From NCBI GenBank assembly GCA_944548615.1, contig OX155965.1, forward strand, positions 25,720,946 to 25,784,945: DNA of 64,000 nt, in the 5' to 3' direction. The notes beneath the pieces were generated by a model. That model was not told the origin of the DNA. It saw nothing but the letters and a program-made list of their open reading frames with translations, and searched no databases. Made by a program: the position numbers and the translations under genes. Below are positions 1 through 11,610 of this stretch, in pieces (position 1 is the stretch's first letter; each line of letters opens with the position of its first letter). The DNA is from Micropterix aruncella. Lineage: Eukaryota; Arthropoda; Insecta; Lepidoptera; Micropterigidae.

Positions 1-612
1 CTGAGTAAGGTTCGGAATAGCTTTCTCTCCCAATCTTACCTATTCTACAACAAACTTCCATTACACAGCAGGGCCCTTGGGGAGGTTCACTTTAAGAAAA
101 AGGTAGAGGGTATTTTGATTAAATACCCCATTTACATTGAGGATTTCGACAATATCAATTTTTCGCAGCTCTATTGACCTACTTGACTATTATTATTCCC
201 TATTCTTTCTATTATTGACTATTTTACAATTGCGTTTTTTTCCTCTAACTATTGGCTATTGACTATTATTATTATTACTGTTTGTTTGTATTTGTGTTTA
301 TTCTTTAAAATATCTTCCTGTATGATAATTTGTGAAATTATCCAATATTTGTTTGATTATTTAGTACTATTGTCCACATGAAAATTCTAGGAAATTATGT
401 AAGAATTTTGATTGAAAATATTGGAAAATGTTGTTTATATAACCTAGAAAATCTGCGCTTGGATGTTCAACGTTCATACCTTGCAATACCGACGTTTATA
501 CCTTATACCTTAATAGGAATATATTTAAATATTATACTTGTTATTTTTGTTAGTTTTTGACATAACCAAGTGTAGGAATTCCTATCAACTGGTTTGAAAT
601 AAAATAAAAAAA
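1..612 (+). mobile_element. LINE family A, 3' fragment (cut by window edge)
   Basis: The first 177 bases are an open frame ending in TGA at 175-177. It reads like the extreme C-terminus of an insect non-LTR reverse transcriptase, with LSKVRNSFLSQS, FYNKLP and a lysine-rich tail. The rest is 3' UTR ending in CAAGTGTAGGAATTCCTA and an A-rich tail near 590-612. The same order (LSKVRNSFL, FYNK, CAAGTGTAGGAAAGCCTA) recurs at 21178-21803, which defines the family. The 5' part lies outside the window. Confidence 0.7.
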
Positions 613-872
613 ATTGCTTATTTCTTTATTTTCATCTTTACGTTTCTCGTCGCAGGCAGGCTTGATGGCGGCCTTGCAATCTTTTGTTCGTTCCTATAGA
701 ATATGTTGCAGTCACATAAGGAAATTCGGCCTTTCAAGATGTGTCTAGCCATTTCCAATTACGAAAAAGTTTGAACTCTTCGCAAAGTATTATATAATAA
801 TTATTAAAACCGGATATGGGTGGATTTGCGGAGGATTTATGTTTCTTAGTTTACTTGGAGTGAACCACCGGT
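613..872. other. No recognised feature
   Basis: A pyrimidine-rich run ending in CAG at about 653 precedes a short open frame on +, but nothing else supports an exon. Confidence 0.3.
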
Positions 873-943
873 AAACGAAATTCCAGGATAGGGTGGAATG
901 CAAAAATGTTATTGACGAAGCCAAGACCCACACAGAACTGTAG
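873..943 (+). pseudogene. LINE ORF terminus remnant
   Basis: A short reading ending QDRVECKNVIDEAKTHTEL and a TAG stop at 941-943, followed by ATGATGACGATGACGA, resembles the C-terminal end and triplet tail of a lepidopteran RTE/CR1-type LINE. It is too short to classify. Confidence 0.35.
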
Positions 944-1404
944 CGCTAATGATGACGATGACGAGAGAGTGTCGGAATTGTTCAAAAATGTAGTGATATG
1001 AAGAAATAATAAATATTGGTAGTATTTTGTTGCTCAATACCACGGTCATCTATCTTAATACATTCAGATGTGTGGTTTTGTAGTTACATCGTACCAAAAA
1101 TTGTTGCGAGTTTTGGGTTCCTAATGTGGATTATAGCAAATTTCGCCCTGTGGTTATACAAGTTATCAGGTTTGCTGACTCTTCTCATAAAGTTTAATAC
1201 TCTAGGACAGGTTTTAAAGTTATTGATAAGATATCGGATTAATTATCTGAATGATTACCTATATAGCGTCGTCGCTAACTAAACAATTCTTAAAATACCG
1301 AATTGTTGTTTATGACCGTGACATATCGACATCGTTCTTCAATGGAATGCGAAACCTTATTGTTTGCAATGAAGAAAATAAACTCGTTTGTATAAATAAA
1401 TACT
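944..1404. other. AT-rich, no recognised feature
   Basis: An 88-codon open frame on + (1016-1282) has no recognisable motif and is hydrophobic, as expected by chance in this composition. Confidence 0.3.
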
Positions 1405-1675
1405 GAGCTCGATTGCGTTTCTTCGTGAACTAAAATCGGAAATTAGTCCGTGTGAACGATACAGGGCAAAACGCTAGAGCGGAATGTGAGATAACCGGTT
1501 GTCACTTTTTCGCATTAAAACTGCCCGCCAAGGTCAAACCTTACACCGCACGAAATATGCTCGAATTTATTCGGACGAGTATAAGTTAGACTGGTAATAT
1601 TTATCGACGATCGTTCGTTTCATACTCCGCTCTAACGTATTGCTCTGTCTCGTTCGCTTGGACTAATCTTAGTCA
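1405..1675. mobile_element. GGGC-TIR MITE, copy 1 (right end eroded)
   Basis: The left end GAGCTCGATTGCGTTTCTTC and following AACTAAAATCGGAA are mirrored by CCGCTCTAACGTATTGCTCT and CTCGTTCG near 1626-1655 in inverted orientation. Copies at 12664-12943 and 21071-22018 have the same inverted arms of about 85 bp. No transposase is present. The terminal bases of the right arm are lost after about 1672. Confidence 0.75.
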
Positions 1676-2094
1676 AAGTGCTTGATTTAGTACGCGGTGG
1701 AATCGAAATCGAAAGAAATAACGATTCTGGACGGATTTTTTTAAGGAGTTAATGGAATGTTAAGGAATATTTTTAGTATTTAAAAACAGTAGATTAAAAC
1801 AAGAAACTTTGGTCAAACATCATGACCTAATTTAATAAAAACATAATTCAATAGTGAGCACATTTTAAATTATACTCGGTTCTTGAATTTCAGTTTAGGA
1901 GACATGGTGAAAACTTACTCCTCAAGAATTTCAGAATTTAAAATATGTAATCCTTTTATATCGATTACTATTTTACTAGCAAAACTACGAGAAAAACCTT
2001 TTTTTATGATATAATAAAATAAACGATTCATTTCCAAAACAAAAATATAATAACAAAAATGTATGAACGTTTTGAGACAAGGCAAAATCGCCAT
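1676..2094. other. AT-rich gap
   Basis: No coding or repeat signature was recognised apart from a chance 102-codon minus-strand frame beginning at 2223, rich in Phe, Ile and Lys. Confidence 0.3.
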
Positions 2095-2470
2095 GAACAA
2101 GTTTATGAACATAAGTAAATATATTAAAAGGAATAAAAAACGACTGCTGTTACAAAAAATATTCATAATTATTTTTATTACGGTTTTTTTAAATAAATAA
2201 TTGTGGTTTACGTATTTATCCATATAGATAGATATATTTTTTCAGAATTTACATATATAATCAGTACATACTTTCATATGACACGAAACACGTCAAATTT
2301 AGGTTATTTATTGACATTTGCAGATTTGGACATTTAGACAAATATTTACTTGATATTTGGATAGTTAAGGTACCCAATGGCAATCGGTATATGACATAAT
2401 AGTTCTAACAATACCACAGACTTCTAAATCGGTTCGAGCGTTTAGAAGTTATTGTGAAATATTGGTTCAC
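2095..2470 (+). repeat. R2 interspersed repeat, copy A
   Basis: R2 is defined by comparison inside the window. It runs from AAGTAAATATATTAA through TTATTGACATTTG and AGTTAAGGTACC to CTTCTAAATCGGTTCGAGCG. Other copies are at 2654-3171/4777-4842, 39182-39530, 40086-40207 (all +) and 37075-37316, 54980-55245 (both -). No ORF and no clear TIR were found. Intact copies end near GGCAGTCGTGTAAAAA. Confidence 0.65.
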
Positions 2471-3171
2471 TGTATTAACAATTGTCAAAGAGTTGTTTAT
2501 GAGGAATCACTACTAAGCTTTGTAGGAGGTATCGCCGGATAAAACCATCAACTCATGCCTACGAGATGCTAGTGCAATGAGAATTACAAGAAAACTAAGC
2601 AATTTGAACCCTCGGGACATGCACAGAATGATCCGAGGCGTGATTTTACTACAATAATAATAAACAAGTAAATATATTAAGAGGAATAAACAACACAACT
2701 ACTGTTACAAAAAGTGTAGGTGCTACTTTATTTATAATTATTTTTATTTTTTTTAATGAAATATTTATGGTTTATGTATTTATCTATGCAGATAAATATA
2801 TATTTTCGGAATGTACTCAATCAGACCTTTCATTTGATACGAGACACGATATATTTATGTTAATTTATTGGCATTTGGAGATTTAGACATTTAGACAACT
2901 ATTTACTTGATAATCGAATAGTTAAGGTACCTGATGACACTCTGTATGACATAATGCTTCTAAAAATACCACAAACTTCTAAATCGGTTCAAGCGTTTAA
3001 AAGTTATGGTGGAATAAAGAAACGGAAAACATATTTGAACATATGATGAATCCTGAACACATTATACTCCTTTTTTGTTGGCAGTTGTGTAAAAAATAGG
3101 GTTTTTTTCGAAACGTTCATTTTGGCACTTACGGTGGAATAAAGAAACGGAATAAGTTATGGTGGAATAAA

Positions 3172-4140
3172 TAATAATAAATAATAATAATAATAAACTC
3201 TTTATTTGCACTTAATTCGTATACAAAAAGGCGAGCTTATTGCCTAACCTAAACACAGTGGTAAATGCGCGCATTGTGAAAATTAATATTATTACATTAC
3301 ATACAGACAAGTGGAAGAATTTAAAACTAATAATGCCCGAGGAGAGGAAATTGGGAGAGGAACAGGAAAGAAAGAGAAGAACTGGTTACTTCTTAGAAAG
3401 GTAGTAATCCTTAAGGTGTGTCTTAAACGATGGTAAAGAAGGCGAGATTCGTATATTTGCTGGGAGATTGTTCCAGAGTCTTGCACCATGGACGCAGAAA
3501 GAATAGGAATAGAAATCGCTATTATGACTCGGAATTTTTAATAAACTGTCAGAGGCTGACCGAAGTACGAGCCCGTGGGAACTTAGTGGTTCAAAAAGCT
3601 CGTGGAGATAGGATGGTGTTAATTGGGAGAGTACACGATATAGGAGAGCAAGTATATGAACATTTCTTCTTTGGCGTACTGGCAACCACTTTAACTGTGC
3701 CCTATAGTCGGACACGTGATCATACTTACGTAGACCGAAGATGAATCGTATGCATACATTTTGCAAACGTTCAAGTTTGTTGAGCAGTTCCTCTGATTAA
3801 TTGAGATAAGTCACATCTGCATAGTCAAGGAAAGGTAAGAGGAGAGACTATCCCAGAGATTTTTTTGTGTCCATAGGAAGAAATCTTCTGAGTGTTTGCA
3901 GAGGGTGAAAACTATCAAATATTTTACGGCTTACCTCGTCCACGTGTGGTTGCTAGGAGAAATGTTCATCGATAATTACCTAGACAAAGATCTTTCGCTT
4001 TTTGCGACAATGGTATGGTGATATCGTTCAGTTTTAAAAGCGGAAGGGATTTTACATTTACTATGGAGAGCAATTTACGACCTACAATGAGTATAGCCAA
4101 TAAAGAAACTGAAAAAAACAAAATGTTTGCATTCGGTATA
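3172..4140 (-). mobile_element. LINE family B, 5'-truncated, minus strand
   Basis: Read on the minus strand this is the C-terminal third of a non-LTR reverse transcriptase. Successive frames give a region with RKLLSIVNVKSLPLLKLND, then RRFLPMDTKKSL, LLPFLDYADV, LNKLERLQNVCIRF, and finally the continuous 126-codon frame at 3386-3766 with KWLPVRQRRNVHILALLYR and FCVHGARLWNNLP. The reading changes frame several times upstream of 3766, so it is a pseudogene. The 3' UTR carries GGCAATAAGCTCGCC and an (ATT)n tail, seen as AATAATAAATAATAATAA at 3172-3195. Confidence 0.8.
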
Positions 4141-4776
4141 TCCATGGCCTCAGAAAATTTGACGACATCACGGAGTACAGATAGAAGCTTCACTGGCTGT
4201 CGACCCGCGAGAAAAGAGACATGCGAGTTCTCTGTATGCTTTTCAAGATCTTGGATGGCGTCGCTCCCAATTATCTTACCGGCAGATTTACTGCACTATC
4301 GGCTCATGGACGCCCTCTGAGATCAAAAAACAACCTGCTACTCTCTATCCCTAGTCACAGCAGTGACTTCTTCTCATTCTCTTTCACCGTGCATGGAGCC
4401 CGTCTTTGGAATGCTTTGCCGAAAAATGTGAGAACCGCGCCAAGCATAACAACTTTTAAAAACAGACTCAGAGAGCATTTGAAATCCTCCAGGTAAATTC
4501 CCTTTTTCCTTCCCATTCCCCTCCTTTTAAAACTTAAGCGTCCTTATAGGTGTTAGATTATTTTGATGTGGCAAATCTGTGCCTACAAAAAGTAAAGTAT
4601 ATATTTCTTTCTATCCTCCTTTATTTTATTTGTCATACTCTTTATATAGGTTAAGTTATGTAGTCTACTCGCAAATAATGTTCTTACAATAGTATAAGTT
4701 AGCTCTAAAATATTGCCAGCAGGCAATAAGCTCGCCTTTTATTAAGAATAAAGAGTTTTAGTATTATTATTATTAT
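4141..4776 (+). mobile_element. LINE family B, 5'-truncated, plus strand
   Basis: The plus-strand frame 4221-4496 encodes the same C-terminal region (SIPSHSSDFFSFSFTVHGAR, LWNALPKNVRTAPSITTFKN). Upstream, FDDITEYR-KLHWLSTREKRD is in frame but for one stop. The 3' UTR has GGCAATAAGCTCGCCTTTTA and AATAAAGAGTTTTAG, then an (ATT)n tail to 4776. It lies head-to-head with the minus-strand copy. Both copies keep their own 3' tails. Confidence 0.8.
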
Positions 4777-4842
4777 TATTAAAATATACATAGATGAACC
4801 CTAAACAAATTACACTCCTTTTTCGTTGGGCAGTCGTGTAAA

Positions 4843-5545
4843 AAGGCTCAATTGACTTCGTGATCTGCTTGAGACGCTATTACAATGCCCATTGCGCAAG
4901 ATTCGCTCTCTAAACGGGGTTAATGCTTTGTTTTTCCTCGGTAATTATTTAAGCCTGCTGCTAATGGCCGGGCTACCCTCGCGATTTGATGCGGCTATTT
5001 ATTCAGCTTCCGTCTTGCCGCGCGGTTTTCATCTTTCCGCGCTGCGAAAGCGAAAAAACCGCCAATTCAGAACATTCCGCACCTGCAAAAATCCCCCTTC
5101 AATCCAAATAATCCAATTTACTCCCCGGACGCTATAAATCTCGCCGAGTTTTTTGTTTTTGCAACCGGTTAATGGGGTTATATTTTAAAACGAGCGAAGC
5201 GGTAATTTGTATAATGAAATGTTCTGAATGTCTGATATTTTTATTTTATCGCCATGTTTCCTTTCATCATGGAATCTAGGAATTTTAATTTAAAATAATT
5301 AATACGAGAAATTGCGACAATCCGCATTTCAGTCGACGGACCCAGTTTAACTAAGAACCATGGTACATACGTGTCTTGCAGCAGACTGAAACTAAATATA
5401 TTCTTGTCATAATCGTAGTCATTTATTTGTCTTAACTTTTTACATACTAATTCCATAGCACAGGGACAAGTCACAGTAGATTCTAATATTTTTCAAAATA
5501 ATCTTTATAACAAATGAAATTATACCGAATTTCCTTAGGGGTATA
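4843..5545. other. Unassigned, locally GC-richer
   Basis: 4870-5160 has higher GC than its surroundings and an 81-codon plus frame (4892-5137) with no recognisable domain. Nothing supports a gene. Confidence 0.3.
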
Positions 5546-7201
5546 TTAACCCTTTAAGGACCATGGGACATATGTGTGCTTCAATGAACTTCAAAATCAT
5601 GTTATATATTATCAAATAAGAATAATTTATAAATTATATTTTTTCCATGTTATTGAGACATCAGAAACTTAATATTAGCAAAAAAAAATATTGTTTAAAC
5701 AAATCGTTTTTTTTTTTTAATATTGCAAATGACCAACAAACTCTGGTGATTTTAAATAAATGTAATATTTATTCCGACTTTCTAAATTAGTAAGTATGAT
5801 TTCTGAGTTACTTAACAAAGTAATCAAAGGAGAATGCCCATTCTAGTATGAACAAACGTACTCTTTTAAAAAAATGTATCTCCATCAAATAGCGTTTTAT
5901 CTATTCAATAACATAATCAGAAAATTACATCGAAAACGGTTTTCCTAATTTCAGAAATATTAAATAATAAAATGGAGGTTAGGTAACAAATAAAACAAAT
6001 GCAACCTATTATCTATTTTAAAGGTCATTTCATGGGATTTATAATGAGTTTAGTCGGTATAGGTTGATAGTATGCCTAAAACACTATTTATTTAATTAAT
6101 TCATATTATTCTCCCTCCCTTGAATCATCAACGCGACAATATGACAAGGAAACAGAAACTAGGGGTGAACGCATGCCGATAATAATAATACATCGATTTT
6201 ACTTTTATCGATTTTTCTTCGACCTATGTACATTATAAATCTTAAATACTAATAATAATAAAGATAGCTAAATCCAAGTTTATTTTCAAAAGTTCTTGAT
6301 TAATAATAAATAGTTATTTTTGTATAATTCACGTTCGTAACACATATTTTTTTGTTTATTACGAGTGAATAAGGATTTTTCATCGCATACAAAAGATCGA
6401 TGCGGAAATCGATATCGTAGACCTAGGTAATTGATAATGTAAAATAATAGCACGCATTAGAAAAAAAAGACATCCCTCTCCAGTAGTTTAACCCCTCGCG
6501 TACCAGACGGCCCGAAACGTCCAGAATTGATGTTTACCGTCGAACCCCAGACGGCCCGAAATGGCCAGGCGAGGCCGACCGCTAATTATGGATTATTTAA
6601 TCGACTAATAATTATGAATAATCTTTATTGCTTTACATAACGACGTTACAAATATCTAATAGCAAATTTCAATAGGAACATAAAACAGGTCTTTTTTAGA
6701 CGATCGGTGTGACAGTTTCGGAGTAATCGTTTTTTTTCTGAAACGCCATCTTTTTTTTGAGACTCGCGAATTTCTTACGGGCCGTAAGGCACACATTAAA
6801 ATTCAAACCGCTGGCCGCGAGGGGTTAACACGTGACAATCATTGACAAAAAAAAATGGCATACTATATTAGCCGGAAGTTTAAAAGTACTAATATTTCAT
6901 AACAAAATACCCTGAAATAAATAGTCATGATAATTATTCAGAAATTGTGTTTTTATTTTAGCTATAATGTATTCATATATTTTTTTCAAGACACAATATT
7001 TATTTTGATAGTATTATGAATGGGCATTCTCCTTAGAAAAAAAAAAGTTGTAACTTTGCATCTTTATGGACCACTTTATGTCCCATCACTTTTAAAAAAA
7101 ATTGAACCAATTTTAACAAAACCTTGACTACATGTTATTTACATCGTCCTTTTAAAAACTTCCATACTCTACTTCAAAGCATATGGTAATCAAAGGGTTA
7201 A
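5546..7201. mobile_element. TTAA-flanked DNA element with subterminal inverted repeats
   Basis: TTAA at 5546-5549 is followed by CCCTTTAAGGACC, and TTAA at 7198-7201 is preceded by its imperfect inverse GGTAATCAAAGGG. A second inverted pair, AAGGAGAATGCCCATT, lies inside at about 5828-5843 and 7018-7034. TTAA duplication with CCCTTT ends fits piggyBac-type (or Kolobok) non-autonomous elements. No transposase was found. A second TTAA element is nested at 6488-6828. Confidence 0.7.
6488..6828. mobile_element. Nested TTAA-flanked MITE (333 bp)
   Basis: TTAACCCCTCGCG at 6488-6500 and CGCGAGGGGTTAA at 6816-6828 are exact inverse ends including the TTAA duplication. Next to the left end, CAGACGGCCCGAAA occurs twice (about 6504 and 6550). 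It is inserted within the element at 5546-7201. Confidence 0.75.
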
Positions 7202-7919
7202 GTCTCCTGACGTCTTCCACTGGGACATTCGCCTTATGTGGGGCTTCACGTGAGCCGGGCCCATTAACCCGGCTTTCATAAATTACGAGAATCGTTATTG
7301 ACCTTACTTGCCTAACTGACGGACCGAGCAGACATTGCACTGTTTCCAACCTTCTCGCTTTGTAAAATGCTGTAGCGCTTCTATCGATAGATTTTGTTTT
7401 ACAAAAACTCTTTTTCGTTTTCATATGACGTATATCTTTGTGTTGAAGCTTTCAAAGCATTGCTAATGACTACATTAAAACAAAAAATAGAAATTAAATG
7501 GACGCAGGATATTTACTGGGGTGTGATTCTTGAAAAATTTAGCATGCTAGATTTGTCTATAATCCATCTGATGTACATGGGCCATAGAGATATTTATGTA
7601 GCTTTCCAAAATTTTTAAAAATATGTTTTATCATATTTAATTATATTATTGTGTTTTATGTAAGTACTTATTAATTATAGTATTATATATGTTTCTAACA
7701 TATAAATATGTAAGAATACAGATGTTTAATTATAATCTTATATAACTGTACGTCTATTGCCAGATATTTTAATTTCAATTTTAGTTTTATTCCTATTTTT
7801 ATTCTGATAACAGTCGACAGAAATTATTAGTTATTAGTACCACCTCAAGACAAGTTAATTCCTATATTAGGGAATTATTCAACCATTATATGTAGGAGGT
7901 GTAATCTCCTTTCCGAGCT
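7202..7919. other. AT-rich gap
   Basis: Nothing was recognised. A 74-codon plus frame (7394-7618) has no known motif. Confidence 0.3.
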
Positions 7920-7990
7920 AGGTTTATAATAGGTATACTAATGAGTTTATTATAGGTATACGAATAGGTTTATAATAGGTATACTAATAG
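7920..7990. repeat. Short tandem repeat, about three units
   Basis: The phrase GTTTATAATAGGTATACTAA and close variants (GTTTATTATAGGTATACGAA) occur three times in a row with a period of about 25-28 bp. Confidence 0.7.
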
Positions 7991-8130
7991 GTATGAAATG
8001 GTCGACTGTAAGATATCGCTATAACGATAAGTTCGCCATTTGTGCATAAATTGTCTTTTTTTATAAAACCAGACTTTTTATAGCACAATATAATTCCATT
8101 CTATTATATTCTATTCTATATTAATAGAAA
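7991..8130 (+). mobile_element. LINE family C, 3' UTR fragment
   Basis: TGTAAGATATCGCTATAACG, CGCCATTTGTGCATAAATTG and a (TATTC)n tail match the 3' end of the family C LINE at 31766-32690 and the fragment at 54138-54290. No coding part remains. Confidence 0.7.
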
Positions 8131-8575
8131 AATGTTCTGTATTTAAATAAGGATTTTTTTATTGTACCTTGTATATTAAAATTATGGATAAATTAAACAA
8201 ATAACTTATGGATAATTAAATATCACTCTAAGCCAAACGGGAAGTGAGGTGAGGGTTTGAGAAGTTCGCATGAAATCACCTCCTCTATGCATTTTCGACA
8301 CGATGGATCATCTTAAATTATCATGTGTGCCCTCCGAAAGAGTTCACATTCAGATACGGTAAATTTCGAGAAGCAGAAACAATCGTTGTGCACTATAATA
8401 ATAGATTTTCTACGCCGACACGTCCGGACATGGCCGTAAACGCTTTTCGCAGGTATATGCATCGTGTACAGCCGCCGCTAGGTCCAATTATCCGTATCTC
8501 GGGGTAACGGTTAAACGACCAATTAACGGGTAACCGTCGGTTAGAACTAAGTCACACAGGAACACGAGTACTTAC
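8131..8575. other. Unassigned
   Basis: The first half is AT-rich. 8325-8575 is GC-richer, with a 60-codon plus frame lacking any recognised motif. Confidence 0.3.
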
Positions 8576-9266
8576 CTGGGTGCAGGTCGTGTTTTACTAG
8601 CGGTATCATAGCGGATTTGTACCTACCTATCGGGACGTCTGCGAAGCTAGCCAGACCCAAAGCGAAAATCGAGTTTCTTTTAAGGGCTCTCTAGACGATC
8701 AAGCATGCTTGTCAAGCTTCGCGTCGCGGGCTGAAAGGGATAAACCGCAGGAAATATGCCAATATTAAAAAATATATATAATGCCATAGGTGGCATCTTC
8801 ATGTGACGTCATGTGTCAAGTCACATGACGTAAATCATCAATCAGTCATCAATCAATCATTAATAAATCATCAATCAGTCATCAATAAATCAATCACCAA
8901 TCAATCAATCATTAATCAATCAACCAATCAATTGCGTCTAATTAACGTGACTCCCTGGTATGAAACTACTAAACTAGGCACTTTTGGTAAATATTAAAAA
9001 AATACTTATTTCCTGCGATTTACGATCCCCTCCCAGCCCGCGACGGGAAGCTTGACAAGCATGCTTAATCATCTAGAGAGCCCTTTACATCTGTTTTTTT
9101 CGTCGTTGTGTACACCTATTGTTATAGAACCTTTGTTTATAGAAATACATATTTCCCTATATATGTCATTTTTGTTATGCGTGTGTGAATTCTTTAACAA
9201 AAAACAAGCATATTTAAGGTGATGTGACACCTGGGAAAGACCGTATCTAAAGAACTCTTGTTTCAT
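8576..9266 (-). CDS. Candidate coding segment split by a MITE
   Basis: On the minus strand an open frame runs from an ATG at 9266 to 9088 (ending ITIGVHNDEKNRCK). If the MITE at 8680-9087 is removed, it continues in the same frame (RNSIFALGLASFADVPIGRY, then KSAMIPLVKHDLHP) to 8576. There the sequence reads CCCAG followed by GTAAGT, a consensus 5' splice site. SIFALGLASFA is hydrophobic and would suit a signal peptide. I do not recognise the protein. The coding evidence is only an open frame plus one strong donor site, so this may be chance or a decayed repeat. Confidence 0.25.
8680..9087. mobile_element. TTA-flanked MITE with long TIRs (402 bp)
   Basis: Ends AGGGCTCTCTAGACGATCAA (8683) and the inverse TTAATCATCTAGAGAGCCCT (to 9084) are flanked by TTA at 8680-8682 and 9085-9087, a 3-bp duplication typical of PIF/Harbinger (Tourist-like) elements. 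Inside lies an imperfect ATCA/CAAT repeat (about 8848-8935). A related copy is at 24199-25160. There is no transposase. Confidence 0.8.
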
Positions 9267-9354
9267 GATTTTTTGAAAAATATAACCGCTAATTAAAAGA
9301 AATCTAAGCTAATCCCTCGATAGGGAAGCAATTTATAATTTAGACTCAAAAAGT

Positions 9355-9785
9355 TGCTTATTGCCTTGGATATTCGGATTTCAAACCGATATCGAAAACT
9401 TTCAGGCGCGATTACTCCAACAATGTATGTAAGCTGTGAGTGCGTTTTATTTTAATATAATTATATTTGCTGGTTACTTCTCTAGCGTCGCGCTTAACGA
9501 CATTTTTTATTTAGACCCTAAACGAATTTCAATTAATCAAAAAGAGAGCGCTCTGAGAGTTTTAAACCCTTATACCACCACTGCGCAAAGATAGTTTTAC
9601 TGTGTGAGCTCTGCGATTGAAAGTTCAGTATCTGCCCGCTCGCCGGCGCGCACGCACGTCAAATCTGCGCCTGGCAGTTCATCAACGCTGGATTTTTATT
9701 GGTAAAATCCTGCAAAAGTGACCCAGCCTATTTTTACACGTGTCCGCACATTTCAGATATTTTTCTCAGGTCTTATGACGCCTTA
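9355..9785 (+). repeat. Interspersed repeat X, plus copy
   Basis: The block has an inverted partner at 62770-63175: GAAAACTTTCAGGCGCGATT, TCTAGCGTCGCGCTTA, GAGAGCGCTCTGAGA, CGCCGGCG and TTTCAGATATTTTTCT occur in the same order on opposite strands. No frame is open across it. It directly precedes a family D LINE fragment. Confidence 0.65.
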
Positions 9786-9789
9786 ACAC

Positions 9790-10100
9790 AATCGCATATA
9801 CATACACACTGTTGCCATTTCAGAATTCTAACACACAACGACATATAGGCTTGTAAATTATTACTAGAAGCTGCCGCAATATATAAAAGATATCTATAAT
9901 TATATTGAATTTAGGAAACCAACTAAACAATATTTGTTGCCTAAATGTGCATACAATTTGAGTGAGTTTTTAAACTCTAATTTTAATTATATCACACTGT
10001 GTGATCTTCTAGTGTAATTTATCTCATCTTTCCAATGTAATTTCAATTTGTATCGTAATTGTAATTTTAAACAAATAATTTTAATTTCTACTCTCGGAGA
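9790..10100 (+). mobile_element. LINE family D, C-terminal fragment
   Basis: The plus strand reads KLPQYIKDIYNYIEFRKPTK then QYLLPKCAYNLSEFL, the usual final segment of insect non-LTR reverse transcriptases (a basic helix then a Y..EFL end). A second copy with the same layout is at 15140-15478. The upstream part is missing or replaced by repeat X. Confidence 0.65.
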
Positions 10101-10753
10101 GGGGTTTTCGAAATCAAATACTACTTACTACCTATCGATACCTTATTTGAGTGTTTTGAATCCAGCCCACAACGCAAGGTGAATGTTTTGTCGATGCCAA
10201 ATATTTGATTATTCTTTTCTCTAGCTTGTTTGGCTATTTTCTTCGTTTGTTTACGCTTAAGTTCACGTCTTTTAAGTACTCTTCCGTGAATTTAGACATC
10301 CAATAGAACTATTTCGGAGACATAATTAGATTATTAAAAACGTGGACCGACGTATAATAATAGAACAGAAACAACTAAACAAAACGGTAACAAATAATTA
10401 TCAGTGAGAAATCAACCAAATATAACTGTCGGGCTGATTCTATATGGAATTCTAATTTTGATTGCATCGAAAGATCGTTTCACATTACTATTATTATATC
10501 AACAATAAAGGTTATGTAGTTAATTGTAAATTTGTATATTTATATACCTTTCTGTCTAATGAATCGCTAAACCTGAATTTTGACACACAGAAATATTATT
10601 GCAGAAATAACGGGGATATCTGTTTTATATATGTAAATATATTAGTGTAGGTTTGCTTAATTATTTTAAACAAACATTATAAACGAGCCTTTTCAATGGT
10701 TTGGGGTGATAAAACTGCATAAAATAAAAACATTTTTAAAAATTAAATTTGAT
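10101..10753. other. AT-rich gap
   Basis: No gene or repeat boundary was recognised. A 62-codon frame (10462-10650) has no known motif. Confidence 0.3.
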
Positions 10754-11021
10754 TTAACCCCTAGAGCCCCAATTGGCCGATATCGGCCACAACACGATTC
10801 AGCGTGACGACCCCGTTTTAATTTAATTTTAATATAATTTGTTTTATTTTATTATTTTTCATTATGTTAATATGTTTTATTTTAATTATGGGTACAGTGG
10901 GTTGACAGTAATTAATATTTTGGTGAGAGTATCATAATATTTTTTTTTTACAAATTTTTACTAAAATTTTTTGGGACATCAACTTGTCAATCGGCTGAGG
11001 GGCCGAGGCCTGAAGGGTTAA
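10754..11021. mobile_element. TTAA-flanked MITE (260 bp)
   Basis: TTAACCCCTAGAGCCCC begins at 10754, and GGGGCCGAGGCCTGAAGGGT then TTAA ends at 11021. The ends are imperfect inverses beginning CCC, with TTAA on both sides. The interior is AT-rich and non-coding. It fits a piggyBac-type MITE. Confidence 0.75.
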
Positions 11022-11610
11022 ATACTGAGGCCACCCCCGCCATTTCTAGAACAACTATTGAATGGTAAATTAGTAAAATATATATTTTTCGAGATAGGCA
11101 TCAAAATAAACAGCACAGACATCTGAAAGTAAGCACTGTTCAAAAGTTATAAGGCTTTTAAAAATAAACCGTTTAATATGGCAAGGGACTGTACAAGTTT
11201 CGACTGGTCGATGCTTTAAGTTCGTCATCTATTACAGTTAACAAAGAACCTAGGTAAACGTAGGAATTAATAATGCTACTCCTTCAAATAATGTCGCCTG
11301 CCTTGATAAATTATGCAGTGTCAGTGTGCGGTCGACTGACTAATGGTTACAGCAACAACCCTCGAAACGCAAATTACAGAAATCCATTTATTATACCTAC
11401 GAATAGACGACAAATCTGTTTTTGCGCATAGATGGAAGTTAAGAATTCTGCAACAAACCACAAATTTTAAAACTATTGTATTTACATTTTGCATTTCTTT
11501 ATAAGCTGTTTTATAGTATACTATCTGTTGTATGCGGCTTCGCTTCTCGTAAAGTTTCGAATCGATTTGTTAATTTAAGGGTGGAGTTTATTTGCCTTTT
11601 TAGACGCTAC
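11022..11610. other. AT-rich gap
   Basis: No recognised feature. Confidence 0.3.

Larger units (their letters stand above)
2654..4842 (+). repeat. R2 copy B, split by a LINE block
   Basis: The copy runs 2654-3171 and resumes at 4777 with AAAATATACATAGATGAACC and CACTCCTTTTTCGTTGGGCA. The other copies join TATGGTGGAATAAA directly to AACATACATAGATGAACCC. The 1.6 kb between (3172-4776) is therefore inserted LINE DNA. A partial second repetition of the 3' part (ACGGTGGAATAAAGAAACGG, 3130-3160) precedes the break. Confidence 0.65.

Noticed and set aside
3430..3744. Plus-strand ORF of 104 codons
   Set aside because: Antisense shadow of the family B LINE at 3386-3766.
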